Assembly (NCBI RefSeq): GCF_024256385.1
Contig: NZ_JAMLFW010000001.1
Location: forward strand, 1 to 64,000
Direction of reading: 5' to 3'
Origin: Anatilimnocola floriformis
GTDB lineage: Bacteria; Planctomycetota; Planctomycetia; Pirellulales; Pirellulaceae
Length of the DNA stretch: 64,000 nt
Position numbers and translations under genes: made by a program. Below are positions 60,901 through 64,000 of this stretch, one piece after another. How positions within the stretch are numbered: the first letter of the stretch is position 1; each line of letters starts with the position of its first letter. Below the pieces are notes generated by a model. It searched no databases and had not been told where the DNA came from. It saw only the letters and a list, made by a program, of their open reading frames with translations.

Positions 60901-61772
60901 CGATCGAAGCCGCCGGCAGCGACAACTTCACGCTCACGCCCACGCTATTGCAGCGAACCGGCAAACCAAGCATCAATCTCAGTGCCGTCGAAGATGCAGT
61001 CCTCACGTCGACGACGGGCGCGGTCGATAGCAAATTCACCATCGACAATTGGCTGGGCACAGCCAACCTGGCTGCCGGCGCTGGCACCGACACGCTCACG
61101 GTGATCGACAACGGCTCGTCGACGACGTTGAGCAATACGAGCGTCACGCGGACGGGACGGGGAACGATCACGCACAACGGATTTGAAGCCGCCGAACTCA
61201 TCGGCGGCGCCGCGGCGAACACCATGAACGCCTCGACGTTCAGCGGCAAGTTGCTGATCGACGGCCAAGGTGGCAACGACACGTTGACGAGCGGGGCCGG
61301 CACGGCCATCGTGCTTGGTGGTGAAGGAAACGATACGCTCGCGGCCGGCAGCGGCCCGGCAGTGCTCGTCGGCGGCAACGGCAATGACACGCTCAAGGTC
61401 ACTGGCGTCCCCACGGCAGGAGTAAATGCCGGTCACGCGATCCTGATCGGCGGCGCGGGAGTCGACAACCTGACCGGCGGCCTCGGCCAGGACCTGCTCA
61501 TCGATAGCTCGACCGACTTCGATCTGCAGATCGCCGAGCTCGCCAATCTGCTCGCCCACTGGACTATCAATGCTCCGTACGCAACGCGGTCAGTTCAACT
61601 GGCGTCGGATCTCGATGGCCAACTCAACCCCGACGGCGTTGTTGATACGCTGACCGGCGGCAGCACAGCTCTCGATTTGTTTTTCGCCAATCTGACTGGT
61701 TCGGTTTTGACGAAAGATAAACTACCGGATCTGAACAAACCTGGGACTGAGATTGCGAAAAACAACATTTGA
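51990..61772 (+). CDS. Giant multidomain surface protein
   Basis: This protein has about 3,260 residues. ATG 51990 is preferred (AGGGTGG about 5 bases upstream); another ATG lies at 51972. The N-terminus is Arg-rich and ends in LEDRRLMA, the planctomycete N-terminal export motif. In order: polymorphic right-handed beta-helix with long Gly-rich stretches (about 165-320), seven FG-GAP/VCBS calcium repeats of the DYDNDGxxD type (about 550-890), fibronectin III-like (about 900-1,005), choice-of-anchor D domain (about 1,008-1,130), long beta-helix with TITGTG repeats (about 1,270-1,830), three near-identical cadherin/Ig-like repeats (about 2,037-2,447), GEVED domain (about 2,544-2,700) and RTX GGxGxDxx calcium repeats (about 2,790-2,850 and 3,090-3,140). 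It is a cell-surface adhesin or extracellular matrix protein. Confidence 0.9.
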   Translation: MAGWFSHWFSQASKQNKRRARRLRGAAERNARRFLPLAEGLEDRRLMAVYSVTSLASSGGSVTVLGHAGTLSDPYLATSLSAAIADANASTAADTIVFDSSLTAAGPATITLNTVGDTTAGPSAFGITSPITIQGSTTNNGITLSGNNDKRLFYVSSAGSLTLNALTLSNGRAQGGTGGGGGAGLGGAIFNQGTLNLVQSTLSGNLAQGGDGGSSSNGGGGMGLGTTSSVGGGPNGGGYPVVAGGFASGGGFGSLVAGGAGGFGGGGGGAGSYAGGNGGFGGGGGRGNSVGNGGFGGSSAAGNALGGGGGGMGGAIFNAAGTVSITNSTLAQNSAIGGAGPNGGINGSAFGGAIFNLNGTLNLRNSTLAANTLDGGPIAATRTPGVKLGGAVFTLGLDNVYVSGTHTGATIGMASGAVVTSFNTIFANSVGGSDFFNNNSTFSGSNNLGTQTSGLPSGVSTTTTAALKLGALQKNGGPTATMALGAGSVAIGLGIDTTQAPYSLTTDQRGGLYSRKVDGTVDLGAVEFLTDFTDLGALGLPGVNTGTPTVAWGDYDNDGLLDVALIGYNGDFLAKIFRNTGNGSFVDIGASLIPIINGSVSWADYDNDGRLDLLITGRTRSNASVAHLYHNDGGGAFSPVNSGLVGNRYGSAAWGDYDNDGRLDVAIQGRVADNTTISRIYRNNGNGTFSDINAGLQASAYGSFTWGDYDNDGDSDLLATGNQNGTFTIRLYQNRGNGAFVNIPVAIQGVYRGDAAWGDFDNDGDLDIVLTGRSNIGAIARVYRNEGGGSFSDINAGLPGLDYASIAWGDFDNDGDLDLVMTGRNSSLQLQASVYSNLSGAFTLTSSLTGMSYGTVTPADFDNDGDLDILQVGRVGGASDAIAKIYRNNTVVTDTAPVAPTGPQSTVNSTTSATLSWAATTDAKTPATGLSYNLRVGTTPGGSDVYSSMADATTGVRRIAARGPIQGTSYTLNGLTSGATYYWSVQAVDTALKGGAWSSERSFSLVVPEIDVRGNSVSIVDGDTTPSTTDSTDFGNTVAGGTIVRTFTIANTGSAALNLTGTPKVSISGANAGDFTVITPPDATVSPGGSTTFKIAFTPSANSLRTATVTIANDDPNEGTYDFAIQGTGLAAGLVVYVDYSAESHTLRVFGRDLGDQLAIATTANNTVQISANSTITLTGDAVANPNFTGGGSTLVTINTAAANAPADTLKVFALDGDDVLNFGLGSTSTGVGSVALDLGAGAGDVVDIGTTNITGDLTSTGGSVAVLVDASIATHGGAINLTGLGINVPSRRLGISVRSGATLDAGGGNITLTGTAFPAASYSNYGVDVNGGTVKTTGTGQVTITGTGGNGSAGNNFGVNLRVAAKVSAGDGGIRIIGNGGGTASTEMGVHIATGSLVAATGSGAVYVEGTGSANGTTQNYGVMVSDSGTKVSAENGLVTITGTANNGAAPSGNNSTNRGVVIMASAQVTAGNGGVNITGTGGGASTIEDGVAVLSGATVSATLSGAVTITGTGAAFGFRNYGVRVEGTGTKVSTESGLLTFKGYGGGSSSTSVPNSYNHGVTIGNDGQVTTVDGGITITGTGGGRSSNERGVQIFGAGLVSATGSGAVSISGTGSATSTYNSPGVLISDTDTKVSTQTGLLTITGTGGGTNPSGATNNNVGVKIDLGAQTTAGAGGISMNGTGKGTGSADHGVMITGGSLVQTTSTGNINIQGTGAGSSSSSGVFISGSRLIAADGAVTMTGTAGSGSGTQNQGVSLFNAIVTSSGAVSIAGTGGASSSGSSNDGVLIQATAITSTVASANAPIITGTNGAGSNSVRFVTTATPNTLNLTLGLAPSAGTQLGIIHVNGNGISGTFGNIADNSTVTLPYNSVNNLFYSDYTSGANGKDFTLTVNAAPTINSSIVAIAPTTEDAISAVAGVSSMLGLLNYSDTAVAGLSGIAVISSTGNGDWQYTTDGNTWTSFGTTTTAQSLLLSSGSQVRYVPDQINGEDPSFTFRGWDQTSGVPSAYSLPSRANTTATGGSTAFSVQSANFRVSVTSINDAPTATIMPTSYSVGEQTTLNLKNNGLAVADVDAFGGSVTVTLSVTEGTLTASAGMSEATVSDSGTGSITIKGTIAQINALLSSDSTSTLSYFNSSDAPNPAVTLTLSINDEGNTGGSALTGSDTATINIAAQNDAPTATIAWSSVDVNENFTYDLKNNGLSVGDVDAGSNAVTVTLTVTDGILNVTAGGSGAMVSGSGTASVTIVGTIAKINALLNTDATSTVVHVNNNDAPSSHTTLTLAIDDGGNTGTGDSLSASDTATFNISAVNDPPTATITPSTYNASEQTILNLKNSGLTVSDPDAGSGSMTVTLTVTEGTLSSTAGTSGATISDSGTGSVTIKGTIAQINALLNSDGTSTLSYFNNLDAPSPAVTLTLSINDNGNTGGDALTGSDTATINIAAQNDPPTLNPAGPISLPEFTSNGTTVVSLSASDPDGTTSFNWSIVDGDTDGAFSISNTGVIAVSNSSALVFATNPTFNLRVQVSDGELSDTKIIVINLTEVDKFDFGDAPASYGIAQHLAINGGVKLGALRDTENASQFSANATGDDTNGVDDEDGVTFGSTTLVPRFNSTITINASAAGVVDAWIDFNRNNIFDSNERVASGLNVASGLNTLIVTVPDSAVAGTTFARFRISSTSVSSPTGLANSGEVEDYQLTIQPLAPGSAQVIDDPENPGPSNPDVLVINGRDNVNDAIVVRTTATGVVTVYIAPNLAVGNFQLASFGRIVIYGGSGNDSIVVESTAAKPITKATTIYGDAGNDTISGGSGPDTIIGGDGADTMAGNAGNDIFIGGAGNDNIVGGADFDRIIEQPGAAIITATNLRLGLFADTYSQIEQIELTGTTGADNLVFSNVTANVLINGQGGNDTLMYIGDGNFVLTDALLTRTAGTAVSTVTMAGITEATLTGGATNNKFTVTGWSRPLTVNGAGGTDTIEAAGSDNFTLTPTLLQRTGKPSINLSAVEDAVLTSTTGAVDSKFTIDNWLGTANLAAGAGTDTLTVIDNGSSTTLSNTSVTRTGRGTITHNGFEAAELIGGAAANTMNASTFSGKLLIDGQGGNDTLTSGAGTAIVLGGEGNDTLAAGSGPAVLVGGNGNDTLKVTGVPTAGVNAGHAILIGGAGVDNLTGGLGQDLLIDSSTDFDLQIAELANLLAHWTINAPYATRSVQLASDLDGQLNPDGVVDTLTGGSTALDLFFANLTGSVLTKDKLPDLNKPGTEIAKNNI

Positions 61773-61895
61773 CGCATCGTCGATCAACTGACCGCTGGTG
61801 ACTTCACCGAGTCTCGGATAGCGGCGGGATTCAGCGACATCCAGATCGCGCTTCGGCGTATGTCTGTGTGGCGGCTACGTGGTCCAGAATCTCTC

Positions 61896-61940
61896 AAAAA
61901 ACAGGCCGAACGTGATTGATTGCGTTTGGCCTGTTTTGTT
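61896..61940. terminator. Bidirectional rho-independent terminator
   Basis: AAAAACAGGCC (61896-61907 area) pairs with GGCCTGTTTT (61928-61937). There is a T-run on the plus strand and an A-run on the other side, so it can serve both the giant gene and the convergent hemerythrin gene. Confidence 0.85.
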
Positions 61941-61960
61941 TCTTGTTCGTTTCTGCTGGG

Positions 61961-62530
61961 CTATGCGTGCTGTTTTCGCTTGGCCACCTTCTTCGGGGCT
62001 TTTCGTTTCGCCGCTTGAGCGGGCGAGTCTCCCTGGCCACGGCTGGCGCGGACCATGCGTTCTTCACCGACAGCGGGAACGCCGTTTTGCAGTAGTTGCT
62101 CTTTGCGGTGCATCATTTTTTCGGCCAGTGCGGCGAAGTCGACCTTCACGCCTTTGGCCTTCGGCAGCATTTCGTTTTCTTCTTCCTTGATGTGATGGCG
62201 GATGTTTTCGGCGAGCACCGTAAACTTGGCGTCGAAGTGGCTTTCGGAGCCGTCCATCGCGTCGAGTTCGGCGATCAGCAATTTCGCCACGTGATGCTCC
62301 TCGTCGGCTTCGTTCATGATCTCTTTGCCGATCGGCTTGCGCACGGCAGGGTAGAAGATTTCTTCTTCGATGGCAGCGTGAACTTTGAGTTCGGTAAGTA
62401 CCTCGCGCACGATCTTACGCTTGGCCGGGCGAGTCTTCGCGGTTTCGAATTGAGCGAAGAGTTTCTTCACGCGGTCGTGATCGTCTTTGAGCATCGATAC
62501 GGCGGGATTGGCTTGGAGGAACTCAAACAT
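61961..62530 (-). CDS. Hemerythrin HHE-domain protein with basic tail
   Basis: This is a 189-residue protein. The first ~140 residues form a four-helix hemerythrin domain with iron-ligand residues in order: His18 (LKDDHDRVK), LKVHAAIEEEIFYP, EADEEHHVAKLL and ENIRHHIKEEENEMLP. Such proteins bind di-iron and oxygen or nitric oxide, or protect against oxidative stress. The last ~25 residues (QAAKRKAPKKVAKRKQHA) are Lys/Ala/Pro-rich, like a histone-type DNA-binding tail. It is a single gene. Confidence 0.9.
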   Translation of the reverse strand: MFEFLQANPAVSMLKDDHDRVKKLFAQFETAKTRPAKRKIVREVLTELKVHAAIEEEIFYPAVRKPIGKEIMNEADEEHHVAKLLIAELDAMDGSESHFDAKFTVLAENIRHHIKEEENEMLPKAKGVKVDFAALAEKMMHRKEQLLQNGVPAVGEERMVRASRGQGDSPAQAAKRKAPKKVAKRKQHA

Positions 62531-62837
62531 GCGGCGGTCTCCGGCTAGTTGGTTGTTTTTTGATTCGCAATTGAATCGCGATAGCGTGCCTTAGCGAAAG
62601 CAACTTGCATGCCCGCTCATGAAGCGTCGCGGGCAGACGCATTGGGTTGCAAACTGACCACTGCCACGACAGGTTGAACGCGTGCCGAGGGAAAACTACG
62701 GCAGCGAGCCATCGGCGAAATGGTTGTCAGTTATGGCGTTAGCTCGACTGGCGCACGGATCGCGCGATCGGCCCGCAAATTGCGGATCTGTGGCTGATCC
62801 TCCTGCCACCAATCAACAGAAATCAACGGAGGAAGAG
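62531..62837. other. Divergent intergenic region
   Basis: This holds the promoters of the hemerythrin gene (minus) and the secreted Gly-rich protein gene (plus). The long frame upstream of 62838 is not supported by a ribosome site. No hairpin or repeat stands out. Confidence 0.35.
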
Positions 62838-63704
62838 ATGCGGTGTTCATCAATAAAGGCTGCTTGCGGATTGCTCATCATGGCCGCCGCCGCTGCGGCT
62901 CAGGACGCGGGACCCGGTCCAAGCGGGGATGCGACAAGCAAGCAATACGACGTCGTCGTCGTTCGCGCAGGTAGTTTGAGCCAAGGAGTGTTGGTCTTCA
63001 CGCGGGCCGGCGACAACTCGGGCGTTCCGACCGACGGCAATGACATTGATGAGAGCCTGCCGACGACGAACGACGCTTCGGCCGATGGGACCAACCCGGT
63101 CGCGAGCGGCGACTTCGGCAATGTCGGTAATCCGAATGGCGCGACAGGCAATACCGCGGGCAACACGTCGGGCTCCGTGAATCAGAACATGACGACGACT
63201 CCCGCGACGGGAACTACGAATACCACAGGTACTGCGACTGCGACCGGCGAGGCGGCGGCTGCCCAGCCCGCAAGTTACTGGACCACTGCCCGGGCCAATG
63301 GCCAAGTTGCGTCGCAAACAAATGACGCCAACTCCGCCGATTACTGGACAACAGCGCGGGCTCGCGGCGAGGGAAATGCCGATGTCTCGGTTGGTGCCGC
63401 CAATGGCAATGGAAGTGGCCAGGCGCCTTCGTCAGTGCTGACGACCGGCGGATTCATGGCCGATTTTGCCGACGAGACTTCGATGGGAACTTGGTATTCG
63501 ATCAACTTGGGCGGCTTTGCCTTATGGTATGCGACCAGCGAGTCGACCGAATCGCCGGTGAGCTACGTGGGCTATTCGACGGCGGAAACGATCTTCGGAT
63601 ACACCGCCGCCGGCACTGGCGGGATGATGGAAACGATGTTTGCCGGCAGTTTCTTCATGGGAACCGCTACGGATGACGTAGATCCGGCGAGCGACACGCA
63701 GTAA
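62838..63704 (+). CDS. Secreted Gly/Asn/Thr-rich low-complexity protein
   Basis: This is a 288-residue protein from ATG 62838 (GGAGG upstream at about 62828), with signal peptide CSSIKAACGLLIMAAAAAAQ. The next ~140 residues are rich in Gly, Asn, Thr and Ala (GDFGNVGNPNGATGNTAGNTSG; TTTPATGTTNTTGTATATG) and probably disordered. A duplicated motif, YWTTARANG and YWTTARARG, lies at about 145-180. The C-terminal ~80 residues (WYSINLGGFALWYATSEST; SYVGYSTAETIFGYT) look compact. No family is recognised. It may be a cell-wall or matrix protein. Confidence 0.7.
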   Translation: MRCSSIKAACGLLIMAAAAAAQDAGPGPSGDATSKQYDVVVVRAGSLSQGVLVFTRAGDNSGVPTDGNDIDESLPTTNDASADGTNPVASGDFGNVGNPNGATGNTAGNTSGSVNQNMTTTPATGTTNTTGTATATGEAAAAQPASYWTTARANGQVASQTNDANSADYWTTARARGEGNADVSVGAANGNGSGQAPSSVLTTGGFMADFADETSMGTWYSINLGGFALWYATSESTESPVSYVGYSTAETIFGYTAAGTGGMMETMFAGSFFMGTATDDVDPASDTQ

Positions 63705-63857
63705 GTCTTTTCTGGCAAATGGCTTGCGTTGGGAGCTGCGGTTTTTCCGGTTTTGCCGAGCTGTCTGATTTCGCCCTTGAAACAGGGCGAAGAGCCTCTT
63801 GTGGAAAACGGCTGCGACCTGTAGATTACGCGTTTCCCCCAATCGGATCGAGATCGG

Positions 63858-63880
63858 CTGCGACGTTGTTTTCGTCGCAG
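63858..63880 (+). promoter_or_regulatory. Hairpin in the leader of the L13 gene
   Basis: CTGCGACG (63858-63865) pairs perfectly with CGTCGCAG (63873-63880). It ends 18 bases before the GTG start. Ribosomal protein operons are often controlled through leader structures of this kind; control here is only a possibility. Confidence 0.4.
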
Positions 63881-63898
63881 CGCACCTGGAGAGACGTC

Positions 63899-64000
63899 GT
63901 GGCTGGCACGCATTACGGCACTAAGACCTACATCGCCAAACCGGGCGAAATCGCTGAAAAATGGTGGCTCGTCGACGCTGCCGACAAGACCGTGGGTCGC
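63899..64000 (+). CDS. rplM: Ribosomal protein L13, N-terminal part
   Basis: The frame opens with GTG at 63899 (GGAG about 9 bases upstream) and runs to the window edge, 34 codons. It reads THYGTKTYIAKPGEIAEKWW, then LVDAADKTVGR. This matches the start of bacterial uL13, where an N-terminal tail precedes the conserved W-(Y/W)-(V/L)-VDA-x-x-K-x-(V/L)-GR block. uL13 is an early assembly protein of the large ribosomal subunit. The S9 gene (rpsI) would be expected next, outside the window. Confidence 0.85.
   Translation, partial: MAGTHYGTKTYIAKPGEIAEKWWLVDAADKTVGR

Noticed and set aside
62682-62837. Upstream extension of the Gly-rich secreted protein
   Set aside because: The extension would bury the signal peptide; GGAGG before 62838 marks the real start.

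Overview
The window looks like a planctomycete chromosome, probably of the Pirellulales type. The markers are a PSCyt1/DUF1549/DUF1553 cytochrome-like protein, a giant surface protein that begins with an LEDRRLMA-type N-terminal motif, a protein with the planctomycete J-like N-terminus (WLGIPPEEQP...YRLLGL), a divergent ECF sigma factor and Ser/Thr-kinase-WD40 pair, a dCache-type receptor kinase and a TIGR03032 protein. Genes are mostly short operons or single genes on both strands. The gaps between them carry several families of hairpin (REP/MITE-like) repeats. This assignment rests on protein families recognised by eye; no database search was run.

Layout. 0-32 kb is host DNA: an HTH-like hypothetical, an HtrA/DegP protease with a strong terminator, an outer-membrane beta-barrel, a HExxH metalloprotease, a pair of membrane proteins, a small OB-like secreted protein, a DUF4132 protein, a flavin-dependent-halogenase-like enzyme, a SpoIIAA-like protein, an Ala/Pro-rich protein with repeated AEILAAARG motifs, a zinc-ribbon membrane protein, an amidohydrolase, a sensor kinase, a fumarylacetoacetase-family enzyme, an HGSNAT-like membrane acyltransferase, a DJ-1/PfpI protein, a two-subunit thiamine-diphosphate enzyme, a J-like/PA14 protein, the PSCyt1/PSD1 protein with a sialate-O-acetylesterase-like partner, and two small helical proteins.

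32.2-45.4 kb is an integrated element of about 13.15 kb. It sits in a tRNA-Cys gene and is bounded by a perfect 46-bp direct repeat (32183-32228 and 45332-45377), the left copy being the 3' part of the intact tRNA. It carries a tyrosine recombinase missing its N-terminal domain, a phage tail module on the minus strand (tape measure protein, two small genes in the tail-chaperone position, a lectin-like protein and several unknowns), small regulatory or replication-like genes, a serine resolvase and an AT-rich iteron region. No terminase, portal, capsid, lysis or large replication gene is visible, so it is either a decayed prophage or a satellite-like element. The integrase reading frame runs straight through the attachment core. 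In the excised circle the same frame would instead continue into sequence now stranded at the other end of the element (45331-45178), so integration swaps the integrase C-terminus. A 19-bp repeat occurs on both arms next to the cores.

45.4-64 kb returns to host DNA: the ECF sigma/kinase-WD40 pair, the TIGR03032 protein, a cluster of four REP-like hairpins, a giant multidomain surface protein of about 3,260 residues, a hemerythrin-domain protein with a basic tail, a Gly/Thr/Asn-rich secreted protein, and the first 34 codons of ribosomal protein L13 at the right edge.
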